Source: CAISCU01 sp051861545
Lineage (GTDB): Bacteria; Bacteroidota; Bacteroidia; UKL13-3
Length of the DNA stretch: 64,000 bases
NCBI GenBank assembly: GCA_051861545.1
Contig: JBIMKP010000005.1
Span: forward strand, 62,001-126,000
Reading direction: 5' to 3'
Numbering within the stretch: the stretch's first letter is position 1; the number at the start of each line of letters is the position of its first letter. Positions 1 to 8,935 of the stretch are shown piece after piece. The notes under the pieces were generated by a model. It searched no databases. It had not been told where the DNA came from and saw nothing but the letters and a program-made list of their open reading frames with translations. Both the position numbers and the translations under genes were made by a program.

Positions 1-1418
1 TTGCCATTCAGGTTTTTAAGGACTCTATTGCACCACTTAAACCAAGTCCTCTTAGAGCTAGTGTTGTAAATGATGAACAGGTTGATTTTTCTTTTTATGG
101 TTCACCAGAAGCCGATTTTGATCATTATCTAATACAATTTGATTTCAATGGTTCTATTCCTAATCAAACTAGAATTATTACAGATATATTAGATACTATT
201 CCCGTTTTTTCTAATTTAAATACCCGATTTTATACCTATTCATACCGCATGCAAACGGTAGATGCTTGTAAGAATTTTTCTGAACCTACAGAGAAACATA
301 CAAGCATTGAATTAAAAGCAACAGGTATTATAAATGCCAACTTATTAAATTGGTCGCCATATTTGGGTTGGGATTCTGTTTGGGCCTATGAAATTTATAG
401 GCTAAATGTCAATACCAATTTATTTGAAAAAATTGGAAAGGTGTCTGATTCAGTAAGGACTTATATAGACTCACAAACCTTTTGCCATAAACTTTTTACC
501 TATAAAATAAAAGCAGTAAATGGTTTTATAAACTCTTGGAGTGATTCAGCTTCTGCCATTCCTTTATATGAACCAAGTACTCCAAGCACTAGGACTTTCA
601 GGGTTACTGTTCAAGACAATGGTTCTGTATTATTGCAATGGTTTAAAAGGAAACATAAGTACTCTTTTAAATATATTTTGAATAGAACTTCTGATGACCC
701 TATAAGAAGAAGCAAAAGAATCGTGGTTAATAGTAGTGATAGTTTTTATGTTGATACAGATGTAAATGTTAATGCTTTTAGTTATTCTTATGTAGTTCAA
801 ATGGAGGATGAATGTGGTGGACTTGGATTACTTTCAAATGAAGCCAAAACAATTTTGCTTTTAGTTGATATTGAAAAGAATGATAAATTAACTGAAGATC
901 CAAAAATTTACTGGAATAGCTATAGAGATTGGGCATCTGGTATTGAAAAGTATGATGTGTTTTTTTATAATGATAGCTTAGGCTCAAAAGAACTAATCAG
1001 TATAAAAAGGGAAAACGATTCATTAGTAACTTCACATGCATATTTAAACTTTGAACAAGATGATTATTGTTACAGAGTTGTGGCTTATCAAAAGGATAGT
1101 AATTGGGTCGAAAGTTGGTCGAATATTGGCTGTATGTCTACCAAACCACGTTTGTTTGCGCCCAATGCATTTACTGTTAATGGCGATAAAATCAATGATG
1201 GATTTTTATTAAAAGGTGTTTTTATCAAACAATACGAGCTTAGAATTTACGACCGTTGGGGAACATTAGTTTTTGAAACAAACAACCTCAATCAAGCCTG
1301 GGATGGCACATTTGGAAATGAACCAGCCCCGGCAGGAGTTTATGTTTATGTAGCAAATGGATATGGCAGAAAGGGTGAATATGTAACACTTAAGGGAAAT
1401 GTTACGCTATTAAGATAA
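1..1418 (+). CDS. T9SS-exported protein, type B sorting domain, 5'-truncated by the window edge
   Basis: The reading frame is open from base 3 to the stop, so the first in-frame ATG (249) is internal and the gene starts before this window. About 471 residues are visible. The body is a run of Ser/Thr/Asn-rich beta-sandwich-like segments that resemble fibronectin type III repeats and carry pairs of cysteines. The last 85 or so residues, starting near APNAFTVNGD and containing IYDRWG, AWDG and PAGVYVY, match the gliding-motility-associated (type B) C-terminal domain used as the secretion signal of the type IX system. The product is therefore expected outside the outer membrane, either attached or released. 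The function of the body is unknown. It converges on the M1 peptidase gene, with one base between the two stop codons. Confidence 0.85.
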   Translation, partial: AIQVFKDSIAPLKPSPLRASVVNDEQVDFSFYGSPEADFDHYLIQFDFNGSIPNQTRIITDILDTIPVFSNLNTRFYTYSYRMQTVDACKNFSEPTEKHTSIELKATGIINANLLNWSPYLGWDSVWAYEIYRLNVNTNLFEKIGKVSDSVRTYIDSQTFCHKLFTYKIKAVNGFINSWSDSASAIPLYEPSTPSTRTFRVTVQDNGSVLLQWFKRKHKYSFKYILNRTSDDPIRRSKRIVVNSSDSFYVDTDVNVNAFSYSYVVQMEDECGGLGLLSNEAKTILLLVDIEKNDKLTEDPKIYWNSYRDWASGIEKYDVFFYNDSLGSKELISIKRENDSLVTSHAYLNFEQDDYCYRVVAYQKDSNWVESWSNIGCMSTKPRLFAPNAFTVNGDKINDGFLLKGVFIKQYELRIYDRWGTLVFETNNLNQAWDGTFGNEPAPAGVYVYVANGYGRKGEYVTLKGNVTLLR

Positions 1419-1419
1419 C

Positions 1420-3366
1420 TTAATTTTCAAGCTGAATCTTCTTATAATAATCGCCTTTTTCGGTGTGTATTTTCAATAAATACAATCCTGCTTTTTCATT
1501 CGAGATTAGGTTCTTTTCAAAATCAAATCCTATTGAACTATGAATCAGTCTTCCATTCAAATCATACAAATACAATTCAAATTTTTCATGGCTAGAACTA
1601 ACTGTAATTTTATCTTTAGCAGGATTAGGGTAAACTAGAAAATCAGTTTCTCCATTTAATTTCCCTATTCCAGTTAAACTACTGTTTTTGATTATAGTTA
1701 TATCATTTAGTATGTAATTTTCAGGGTCGAAAACAATTTTAACTACACTATCAGTTACAGCAATTTTATTATAATCGTTTTGTGCGGCTTTACCATTAAC
1801 TTTCACATCCATAGAATCTCCATTTGCATAATAAAAGCGGTATGATGGAGGAATGCTGAATAAGTTTCCTGTTTCTTTTGCATTCTTTTGAAGACTTAAT
1901 AAATGAACAAAACCAGGGGTATAATTCCAGTTTACTATATAATACGGATAACCTGTTCCATAAATCCATTCATTAAAGAATGCATTTAGGTTTAGCCCAG
2001 ATGTTTGCTCCATCACTTTTTTGAAATCTGAGGTTCTAGCTGTTGCGCCACCATAAAGTTTCAAGTATTCTCTTAATCCTCTAAAAAATGCAGAATCACC
2101 TACAACATATCTAAGCATGTGCATTACAGCACCGCCTTTATTGTATGTTAAACTGCTGCTAAATAATCTAGGAACAGATGCTGTATCAACTATAAAAATA
2201 GATTCATTACCATTTTTGGCATTATTATGAACATCTATCATTTCTGCTTTTTCTTGTCCAGGTTTTAATCCTTCAAGAGCAAGAAATTCGGTATAGGTGG
2301 CAAATCCTTCATTCAACCATAAATCAGACCAAGAGCCACATGTAACATGGTCGCCAAACCATTGATGACCCAATTCATGTGCTACAATTGTATAAGGAAA
2401 AATGCCTTGTGTTGTCATCGTTTGGTGTTCCATACCTCCTGAAAATGGTGCCATTGAATGACCATATTTTTCTTTGTGAAATGGATATAAACCAAATAAT
2501 TCGCTAAAGTATTCTAACATTGGCGTTGTTGCATCAATATTAGCTTTGTTGTTGGTATAAGCTCTATCGTTATACAAATAATGCTGAATCAAAATACTGT
2601 CTGAATATCCTTTTGGTTTGGCATAGTCTATAATTTCAATGTACTCACCAACACTTACAGATATCAAGTAATAATCAATTGGGTAACGAGATTTCCAATC
2701 GTAACGATTTTTGTTATTAGCCAATGAAACAATTTGTTCTAGTTTTCCATTACTTCCAACTCTATTTACCGATGATGTGGTAATATTCATGTCAACAGAA
2801 TCAATCTTATCATCCAAACTTTGTTTGCAAGGCCACCATTCCATTGCTGCATATGGCTGACTTAAACTCCAAGTGATTCTTGCACCATAAGTTTGTGAGC
2901 GTCCATTAGAAAATCCGTTTCCTATGGCTGCACTTGCATCTGAAGGTGGTAAGCCATGGTAAAAAATTTCTACTCCTATCCATTCACCTTTGTTATAAGG
3001 TTTATCTAGTTTACAATAAACACCATGTTTATCTCTTGAAAATCCTATTGACTTTCCGTTAGACATTACAACAGAATCTAAGATTAAGTTACTATGTAAT
3101 TCAAATGCAAAAGTATCTAAACCATTTTTTAATGAACTTACACCAGTTGCGACACTTCCTTCTATGTATGTTGTATCTTTTTCTATATTGAGTTTGAATT
3201 TGTGGTAATGCACATCATAAAACTCCATTAATCTTACTGTTTGATAACTTGCAACAGCTTTTTTCTTTAATGAATAGGATTTAATTTTTGATGAAGCACA
3301 AATATGGTCTTGTGCAAATGCATCAAAACCTATGATTATTAAGAGTAAGAGAATTGTTTTTTTCAT
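1420..3366 (-). CDS. Secreted M1-family zinc aminopeptidase with T9SS type A sorting domain
   Basis: The 648-residue protein begins with a signal peptide (MKKTILLLLIIIGFDAFA). It has an N-terminal beta domain, a GGMEH motif near residue 310 (the family GAMEN exopeptidase motif), the zinc site HELGH near residues 329-333, and NEGF about 18 residues later, which supplies the third zinc ligand. It probably removes N-terminal residues from peptides. The last 75 residues (YPNPAKD, LYDLNGRL, GLYLLKI) form a type A Por sorting domain, so the enzyme should be exported by T9SS. The three motifs are seen directly; the substrate range is unknown. Confidence 0.93.
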   Translation of the reverse strand: MKKTILLLLIIIGFDAFAQDHICASSKIKSYSLKKKAVASYQTVRLMEFYDVHYHKFKLNIEKDTTYIEGSVATGVSSLKNGLDTFAFELHSNLILDSVVMSNGKSIGFSRDKHGVYCKLDKPYNKGEWIGVEIFYHGLPPSDASAAIGNGFSNGRSQTYGARITWSLSQPYAAMEWWPCKQSLDDKIDSVDMNITTSSVNRVGSNGKLEQIVSLANNKNRYDWKSRYPIDYYLISVSVGEYIEIIDYAKPKGYSDSILIQHYLYNDRAYTNNKANIDATTPMLEYFSELFGLYPFHKEKYGHSMAPFSGGMEHQTMTTQGIFPYTIVAHELGHQWFGDHVTCGSWSDLWLNEGFATYTEFLALEGLKPGQEKAEMIDVHNNAKNGNESIFIVDTASVPRLFSSSLTYNKGGAVMHMLRYVVGDSAFFRGLREYLKLYGGATARTSDFKKVMEQTSGLNLNAFFNEWIYGTGYPYYIVNWNYTPGFVHLLSLQKNAKETGNLFSIPPSYRFYYANGDSMDVKVNGKAAQNDYNKIAVTDSVVKIVFDPENYILNDITIIKNSSLTGIGKLNGETDFLVYPNPAKDKITVSSSHEKFELYLYDLNGRLIHSSIGFDFEKNLISNEKAGLYLLKIHTEKGDYYKKIQLEN

Positions 3367-3380
3367 GATGGTTTTTAGGC

Positions 3381-4061
3381 TTAATAAAAAGTTTCGCCTT
3401 TTAAATATTTAGTTTTTAGTAATGGACAAACTTTATATCGTTCGTCGTGAGTATCTGCATACATAGCTTCAAGGGTTTCATAAACATGTTTGATTCCGAT
3501 ATTATCAGCCCATTCAAATGGACCAAAAGGATAATTGGTCCCTAATTTCATGCTGGTATCAATATCCTTCATGTCGGCAGTTCCTTCCTGCAAAGTATAA
3601 CAAGCTTCATTAATAATCATAAAAATGACTCTTGGGGTAACCATACCAACGCGGTCTTGAACCAATTTAAAATCCCAGCCAAGATTTTTCATAAGTTCTT
3701 CCAGTTCATTTGTTTGATTTGAATCAAGCAAACTTACTTCAACAAGAGAACGATTGATAAATCCAGGTAAGGTGTTCATTCCTATTAGATTGCATTCAAT
3801 TTCTCTCTTAAAATGAAATTGTGCTTTTGCCAATTGTTGCTTAACAGCACCAACAATAACTGGTTTATTTTTTAGGTGAGCATAATATTTTAATCTATCT
3901 TGATGGTCATCGAATTTCAAGTCAAAAATTAAATCATAATCATTAACATTGTCAGAAATTAGGTCTAAATCATCAATTTGGGTTAAATTATTTGCCTTAT
4001 CTCCAAGTTTTTCTTGAAGTTCTTTCAATCTTGTGTTTGAACCTCTTGCCAAAATCTTCAT
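3381..4061 (-). CDS. 3-hydroxyacyl-CoA dehydrogenase-like protein with degenerate N-terminal domain
   Basis: The C-terminal half (TLPGFINRSLVEVS, then QDRVGMVTPRVIFMIINEA, then MKLGTNYPFGPFEWAD) matches the C-terminal domain of 3-hydroxyacyl-CoA dehydrogenases such as 3-hydroxybutyryl-CoA or PaaH-type enzymes. The N-terminal part is short and lacks the GxGxxG NAD-binding loop; it starts MKILARGSNTRL. I chose the ATG at 4061 instead of an upstream codon at 4100 because a TATTTTTG -7 box (4085-4092 on this strand) lies between them. The protein is then 226 residues, shorter than a full enzyme (about 280). It is divergent from ridA. NAD dependence is doubtful, but a role in acyl-CoA beta-oxidation is plausible given the enoyl-CoA hydratase-type gene 1 kb away. 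Confidence 0.72.
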   Translation of the reverse strand: MKILARGSNTRLKELQEKLGDKANNLTQIDDLDLISDNVNDYDLIFDLKFDDHQDRLKYYAHLKNKPVIVGAVKQQLAKAQFHFKREIECNLIGMNTLPGFINRSLVEVSLLDSNQTNELEELMKNLGWDFKLVQDRVGMVTPRVIFMIINEACYTLQEGTADMKDIDTSMKLGTNYPFGPFEWADNIGIKHVYETLEAMYADTHDERYKVCPLLKTKYLKGETFY

Positions 4062-4084
4062 ATTCGTAGAATAATTAATCAAAC

Positions 4085-4092
4085 AAAAATAA
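4085..4092 (-). promoter_or_regulatory. Bacteroidota -7 box for the 3-hydroxyacyl-CoA dehydrogenase-like gene
   Basis: On the minus strand the bases read TATTTTTG, a match to TAnnTTTG. It lies 24 nt upstream of the chosen ATG at 4061. No clear TTTG -33 box is visible at the usual spacing, so the call is modest. Confidence 0.4.
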
Positions 4093-4105
4093 CAACACAA
4101 TCCAT

Positions 4106-4492
4106 ATGGAAAAGATAATTGTTACAAGTGAAGGAGCTCCTGCTCCAATCGGTCCTTATAGTCATGCGGTAAAGGTTGGTCATACTTTGTATGTCAGCGG
4201 TCAAGTGGCAAAGGATGCAGTTAGTGGTGAAATGATTCAATCTGATATTAAATCAGAGACAAAAAAGGTAATGGAAAATCTAGCTTCAATTTTAGAAGAA
4301 GCAGGAATGGATTTTTCTGATATTGTAAAAACTACCATTTATTGCACTGATTTGGGCAATTTTGCTGCCATTAATGAAGTTTATGGTACTTATTTCGATA
4401 AGTATTTTCCAGCAAGAGAAACAGTTCAAGTTGTAAAATTACCTTTAGGAGCTAATGTAGAAATTAGTGTTGTAGCTGTTGGCTTAAATTAA
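4106..4492 (+). CDS. ridA: RidA family 2-iminobutanoate/2-iminopropanoate deaminase
   Basis: The 128-residue length and whole-length pattern (APAPIGPYSHAV, LYVSGQ, PARETVQVVKLPLGANVEI) match the RidA/YjgF/UK114 family. RidA hydrolyses reactive enamine/imine intermediates released by PLP enzymes such as threonine dehydratase. The conserved arginine of PARETVQV and the glutamate of NVEI correspond to the substrate-binding positions. It is cytosolic. Its stop codon overlaps the ATG of the next gene by one base, so the two are probably co-transcribed and translationally coupled. Confidence 0.93.
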   Translation: MEKIIVTSEGAPAPIGPYSHAVKVGHTLYVSGQVAKDAVSGEMIQSDIKSETKKVMENLASILEEAGMDFSDIVKTTIYCTDLGNFAAINEVYGTYFDKYFPARETVQVVKLPLGANVEISVVAVGLN

Positions 4493-5094
4493 TGAGTCGT
4501 AATTTTGCATTTTTTCTATCAGCATTATTTCATCCGGTTTTTGTAAACCTGTTGAACTTATTTATGCTGTTTACTTTTTTTCCTGCACTTAGCCATGGTG
4601 TGCCGGCAAAATTGCGAATGTATTACATGGGTTATGTTTTTATTACAACTAGCATCGTTCCAATGGTTGTGGTATTTAGCCTTAGAATTACAGGAAAAAT
4701 TAAATCATTAAGTATTGAAGACAAAGAAGAAAGAAGGCTGCCATACCTTATTACATTTTTGATGTATGTATTTAATTATTACAACCTAACTAAATATGCT
4801 GTACCACCATTGCTACTATCTTATTTATTTTCGGGTGCAGTAATTATGTTGGCAATTGTTGTAATAAATTATTTTTATAAAATTTCTATTCATGCTGCTA
4901 CATTAGGTTCAGGAGCGGCAATATTACTTTCGGCTGCCTATCATAATTCGTTTGATACTAGATTATTTTTGGCCGGATTTTTGATTGTTAGTGGTTTGGT
5001 TTGTAGTGCCCGAATGTTTATGAAATCGCATGATGAGGCACAAATTTATTTGGGTTATCTATTAGGTACAATTTTTATGTTTATTCTTTTATAA
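4492..5094 (+). CDS. PAP2-like integral membrane protein
   Basis: The 200-residue protein has about six hydrophobic segments. Between them are motifs that look like a PAP2 (acid phosphatase/lipid phosphatase) active site: KEERRLPY near residue 80, a central SIHAATLGSG near 128, and RMFMKSHDEAQIYLG near 174 (the R-x5-H-x3-Q version common in Bacteroidota). It may be a lipid or undecaprenyl phosphatase of the inner membrane, but the motifs diverge from the canonical KxxxxxxRP and SRxxxxxHxxxD forms, so catalysis is unproven. It overlaps ridA by one base and precedes the PaaG-like gene by 8 nt. Confidence 0.65.
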   Translation: MSRNFAFFLSALFHPVFVNLLNLFMLFTFFPALSHGVPAKLRMYYMGYVFITTSIVPMVVVFSLRITGKIKSLSIEDKEERRLPYLITFLMYVFNYYNLTKYAVPPLLLSYLFSGAVIMLAIVVINYFYKISIHAATLGSGAAILLSAAYHNSFDTRLFLAGFLIVSGLVCSARMFMKSHDEAQIYLGYLLGTIFMFILL

Positions 5095-5102
5095 AAAACA
5101 AA

Positions 5103-5882
5103 ATGAGTTACGAAACAGTATTATTTGATGTAAATGAGGGTATTGCAAGTTTAACCCTTAATAGACCTGATGTTTTTAATGCATTTAATGAACAATTAAG
5201 TGCTGATGTTTTAGATGCTTTGAAAAGAACTGCCAAAGATAAAAGTATCAGAGTTTTGGTAATTTCTGGTTCTGGAAAAGCCTTTTGTAGTGGACAAGAT
5301 TTGAAATCAATTGCTGGCACCAAAAGAAGCCTTAGTGAAAGTATTCATAAACGTTACAATCCAATGATTAAGGCTATTAGAAATTTACCTATTCCTGTTA
5401 TTTGTAAATTAAATGGGGTTGCTGCAGGAGCGGGTTGTTCTCTTGCGCTTGCTTGCGATATGATTATTGCATCAGAAGCCGCAAGTTTAATTGAGGTTTT
5501 TGTGAATGTAGGATTGGTTTTAGATTCTGGTTCATCTTACTTTTTGCCTAGATTAGTTGGTTCTGCTAGAGCATTTGAATTGTCAACTTTGGGTTCTAAA
5601 GTTACTGCTCAACAAGCAGCAGATTGGGGAATGATAAATAAAGTTGTTAAAGCTGAAGATTTAGATGCAGAGGTAAATAAGCTGGCTTTACATTATTCCA
5701 CTGCTCCAACAAAAGCTATAGGTTTGATGAAGAAGATGTTAAATAAATCTTTTCATTCAGATTTAGATACCATGTTAGAGTATGAAGCTTATTGCCAAGA
5801 AATTGCTGGAAGAAGTGAAGATTATAAGGAAGGTGTGCAAGCTTTCGTTGAAAAGAGGAAACCTTCTTTTAAAGGAAATTAA
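5103..5882 (+). CDS. paaG: Enoyl-CoA hydratase/isomerase, PaaG-like (phenylacetate pathway)
   Basis: The 259-residue crotonase-fold protein has the first oxyanion segment (AFCSGQDLK) and the second (GVAAGAGCSLALACD). The stretch IEVFVNVGLVLDSGSSYFLPRLVG is typical of PaaG, the isomerase that converts ring 1,2-epoxyphenylacetyl-CoA to oxepin-CoA. PaaG is preferred over a generic enoyl-CoA hydratase because of GQDL and LVLDSG with the catalytic aspartate, and because paaABC lies 14 kb downstream. A generic crotonase remains possible. It ends a short run with ridA and the PAP2-like gene. Confidence 0.75.
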   Translation: MSYETVLFDVNEGIASLTLNRPDVFNAFNEQLSADVLDALKRTAKDKSIRVLVISGSGKAFCSGQDLKSIAGTKRSLSESIHKRYNPMIKAIRNLPIPVICKLNGVAAGAGCSLALACDMIIASEAASLIEVFVNVGLVLDSGSSYFLPRLVGSARAFELSTLGSKVTAQQAADWGMINKVVKAEDLDAEVNKLALHYSTAPTKAIGLMKKMLNKSFHSDLDTMLEYEAYCQEIAGRSEDYKEGVQAFVEKRKPSFKGN

Positions 5883-5886
5883 TAAT

Positions 5887-5917
5887 ATTGTAATTGCTTG
5901 ATAAATAAGTATATTTG
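5887..5917 (+). promoter_or_regulatory. Promoter of the universal stress protein gene
   Basis: A TTG -33 element (ATTG) is followed after 19 nt by TATATTTG, which matches the Bacteroidota TAnnTTTG -7 box. The expected leader of about 75 nt ends in an AAGGAG ribosome-binding site just before the ATG. Confidence 0.6.
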
Positions 5918-5999
5918 ATTTTTGGAGGATTCAGTTTTCAAATTGACTTGTTTCTTAAAATTTTATTAAATAATTTGTAAGTCAACAAAAAGGAGAAAT

Positions 6000-6788
6000 A
6001 TGGCTATTATTATCCAAAATCTTATGCTTGCTATTTCTGGAAGTAATTCTAGTACTGAAGCAATTGAAGTAACTTCTCGTTTATCGCTTGGGGCAGGTTC
6101 TGCTGTAAATGTTTTGCATTTTGGCAAAGAAGAAGCTGATTATCAAAGCAAATTTTATGCTCCGAAACTTAAAGTGAATGCTGTTTCAGATGAGTTTTCT
6201 GTTAAAGGTATAAATAGAATTATTGGTGAAACTCCTCCCGATTTACTTATACTCCCAATCAAATCAGATGCAAATTCTGATGGATTAGTTACTCCGGCTG
6301 AGGCAATAAAAATTATTGATCATTACGAACGAATGGTGCTAACTGTGCCTTGTAATGGTAAAAAGTTCGACCTTTCAAACATTATAGTACCAATTGATAC
6401 TTCATTTGAAACGAGGCAAAAAACTCCTTATGCATTAACTTTTGCAAAAGCATTTAATTCAATACTCCATATTGTAGGCGTATCTAATGATACTGGAAAA
6501 GACGCTGAAGTTGCTGTTAAAAATTATACCAGACAAGTTAGCAATCATATGGAAGAAAAAGGATTTAGATGCACTCTCGACATGCAAATGGGTGGTAATC
6601 CTACCGATAAAATTCTTGAATATGCAGCTCAAAATAATGCTGGATTAATCATTATTATGACTGAACAAGAAACTGGTTTCACTAATTTCTTTAAAGGAAA
6701 ATACTCAGAACAAATGATAAAAAATTCTCCTGTTCCTGTACTTTCTATACATCCTAAGGATTTAGTTGTTAGTGAAGCCCGACTTTAA
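6000..6788 (+). CDS. Universal stress protein (UspA family), tandem domains
   Basis: The 262-residue protein has two Usp-like alpha/beta halves (about 1-125 and 128-258). The second ends MIKNSPVPVLSIHP, a family hallmark. The GxxGx9G(S/T) ATP loop is not present in recognisable form, as the corresponding stretch reads TGFTNFFKGKYSEQ, so it may belong to the class that does not bind ATP. It is cytosolic and probably stress-responsive. AAGGAG is visible 8 nt before the ATG, a strong RBS for this window. It has its own promoter and stands alone before dxs. Confidence 0.8.
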   Translation: MAIIIQNLMLAISGSNSSTEAIEVTSRLSLGAGSAVNVLHFGKEEADYQSKFYAPKLKVNAVSDEFSVKGINRIIGETPPDLLILPIKSDANSDGLVTPAEAIKIIDHYERMVLTVPCNGKKFDLSNIIVPIDTSFETRQKTPYALTFAKAFNSILHIVGVSNDTGKDAEVAVKNYTRQVSNHMEEKGFRCTLDMQMGGNPTDKILEYAAQNNAGLIIIMTEQETGFTNFFKGKYSEQMIKNSPVPVLSIHPKDLVVSEARL

Positions 6789-6972
6789 TTGTAAGTTTTA
6801 ATCTATTTTATCGTTCCTTTTCTGGCATTTCAAACAAAATTGACTCAGATAAATTAGTCTGGTATTAAAAATCAATTCATTTTTAGGTTGATTTTGAGTA
6901 CATTTTCTTAATTTGCCAAACCTAAATTTTTGATTTTAAAAACCTTAATACCTCTTAGGTGTTGATACTCAC

Positions 6973-8895
6973 ATGATGAAAATTGAAGCCGGACCATATT
7001 TAAAGGATATTATCAATCCGAATGACCTCAGAAAAGTAAAGGAAGATGACCTCGTAAAGGTCTGTGCCGATTTACGTCAATATATCATAGATACTGTTTC
7101 TGTTTATGGTGGCCATTTTGGTGCAAGCCTTGGTGTTGTTGAACTTAGCGTTGCTTTACACTATGCTTTTAATACTCCCGATGACCAATTAGTTTGGGAT
7201 GTTGGACACCAAGCTTATGGACATAAAGTTCTAACTGGTAGAAGAGAAAAATTTCATACCAATAGAGTTTACAAAGGAATAAGTGGTTTTCCTAAAAGAG
7301 CAGAAAGTGAATATGATACTTTTGGTGTAGGACATTCCTCTACTTCAATTTCTGCAGCTCTTGGAATGGCTGTTGCTTCAAAATTAAAAGGTGATCATCA
7401 TCGCCAACATATTGCTGTTATTGGTGATGGTGCTTTAACAGGTGGAATGGCTTTTGAAGGCTTAAATCACGCTGGTGTTGCTAATGCTAATTTAATTGTA
7501 GTTTTAAACGACAATTGCATGAGCATAGATCCAAATGTTGGTGCTCTAAAAGATTATTTAACAGATATTACAACATCACCTACCTACAATAAATTTAAAG
7601 ACGATGTTTGGAAAGCTCTTGATAGACTTAGTAAATTAGGTCAGGTTTCTCAAGATATTTTATCAAAGGTTCACGATACTTTAAAAGGTGGTTTATTAAA
7701 ACATAGCAATTTGTTTGAAGCTTTGGGCTTCAGGTATTTTGGTCCAGTTGATGGGCATGATGTTGACCATATGGTGAAAATATTCAACGATTTAAAAAAG
7801 ATTCCAGGTCCGAAATTGCTGCATTGTGTAACTGTTAAAGGAAAAGGTTTCGCACCAGCTGAAAAAGACCAAACTAAGTGGCATGCACCAGGACTTTTTG
7901 ATAAGGTTTCAGGTGAAATTATAAAAACTCCAAATCCGGTTCCTCAACCTCCTAAGTACCAAGATGTTTTTGGACATACCATGGTTGAATTAGCAGAGAT
8001 GAATCCAAAAATTGTTGGCGTTACTCCAGCAATGCCTTCAGGTAGTAGCTTAAATATCATGATGAAAGCAATGCCAGATCGCTCTTTTGATGTGGGTATT
8101 GCAGAACAACATGCAGTTACTTTTAGTGCAGGTATGGCAACTCAAGGTTTGGTTCCTTTCTGTAATATCTATTCTACTTTTATGCAAAGGGCTTACGACC
8201 AAGTTGTTCATGATGTGGCTTTGCAGAAATTACATGTAGTTTTTTGTATGGATAGAGCTGGTATTGCAGGTGCAGATGGACAAACACACCATGGAATGTT
8301 AGATGTTCCTTATATGAGATGTGTTCCTAATATGGTGGTTTCTGCTCCTATGAATGAAGAGGAATTAAGAAATTTAATGTTCACCGCTAGTTTAGATAAA
8401 AATGCTTTGCCTTTTACTATTAGATACCCTAGAGGTAATGGTGTAATGCTAGATTGGAAAAGACCTTTTACTGAAATTGAAATTGGTAAAGGAAGAAAAT
8501 TAAGAAGTGGTGAAGACTTTGCAATTGTTTCTTTTGGAACAGTTGGTAATATGGCTATTACGGCCTTAGATGAATTGAAAAAAGATGGAATTCTTGGTGC
8601 ACATTACGATTTACGTTTCGTGAAGCCATTGGATGAAGAGATGTTACATGAGGTTTTCAGAAAATTCAAGCATATTATTACCATTGAAGACGGAACAGTT
8701 GTTGGTGGTGCAGGTTCTGCTGTTATTGAGTTCATGGCAGATAATCACTATAATTCTGAAGTAATAAGAATGGGAATGCCAGATAGAATAGTAGAACATG
8801 GCGAACCATCGGAATTATATGCAGAATGTGGTTACGATGCCGCAGCAATTGCTAAGAAAGCAAAATCAATGTTGGGTGTCAGACAAACAGCATAA
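6973..8895 (+). CDS. dxs: 1-deoxy-D-xylulose-5-phosphate synthase
   Basis: The 640-residue length and domain order are those of DXS: an N-terminal thiamine-diphosphate domain with GDGALTGG...NDN (near residues 153-178), a central pyrimidine-binding domain with the catalytic glutamate in GIAEQHAVTF, and a C-terminal transketolase domain. It condenses pyruvate and glyceraldehyde-3-phosphate to DXP, the first step of the MEP isoprenoid pathway. This supplies the precursors used by idi and the crt genes in this window. The gene ends directly before a bidirectional terminator. Confidence 0.97.
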   Translation: MMKIEAGPYLKDIINPNDLRKVKEDDLVKVCADLRQYIIDTVSVYGGHFGASLGVVELSVALHYAFNTPDDQLVWDVGHQAYGHKVLTGRREKFHTNRVYKGISGFPKRAESEYDTFGVGHSSTSISAALGMAVASKLKGDHHRQHIAVIGDGALTGGMAFEGLNHAGVANANLIVVLNDNCMSIDPNVGALKDYLTDITTSPTYNKFKDDVWKALDRLSKLGQVSQDILSKVHDTLKGGLLKHSNLFEALGFRYFGPVDGHDVDHMVKIFNDLKKIPGPKLLHCVTVKGKGFAPAEKDQTKWHAPGLFDKVSGEIIKTPNPVPQPPKYQDVFGHTMVELAEMNPKIVGVTPAMPSGSSLNIMMKAMPDRSFDVGIAEQHAVTFSAGMATQGLVPFCNIYSTFMQRAYDQVVHDVALQKLHVVFCMDRAGIAGADGQTHHGMLDVPYMRCVPNMVVSAPMNEEELRNLMFTASLDKNALPFTIRYPRGNGVMLDWKRPFTEIEIGKGRKLRSGEDFAIVSFGTVGNMAITALDELKKDGILGAHYDLRFVKPLDEEMLHEVFRKFKHIITIEDGTVVGGAGSAVIEFMADNHYNSEVIRMGMPDRIVEHGEPSELYAECGYDAAAIAKKAKSMLGVRQTA

Positions 8896-8900
8896 TAAAA

Positions 8901-8935
8901 AGAAAGGCGATTGTTTACAATCGCCTTTCTTTTTT
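8901..8935. terminator. Bidirectional intrinsic terminator between dxs and the IMPase gene
   Basis: A perfect 13-bp stem (AGAAAGGCGATTG with CAATCGCCTTTCT) closes a 4-nt loop, flanked by an A-run on the left and a T-run on the right. It serves the convergent genes on both sides; the minus-strand stop codon lies within the T-run. Confidence 0.9.

Noticed and set aside
4062..4100. Longer N-terminus for the dehydrogenase-like protein
   Set aside because: A -7 promoter box lies within the extension, so the extra codons would not be transcribed.
6868..6895. AAAATCAA/TTGATTTT inverted repeat before dxs as a riboswitch
   Set aside because: It is a simple 8-bp AT-rich hairpin without any conserved riboswitch core.
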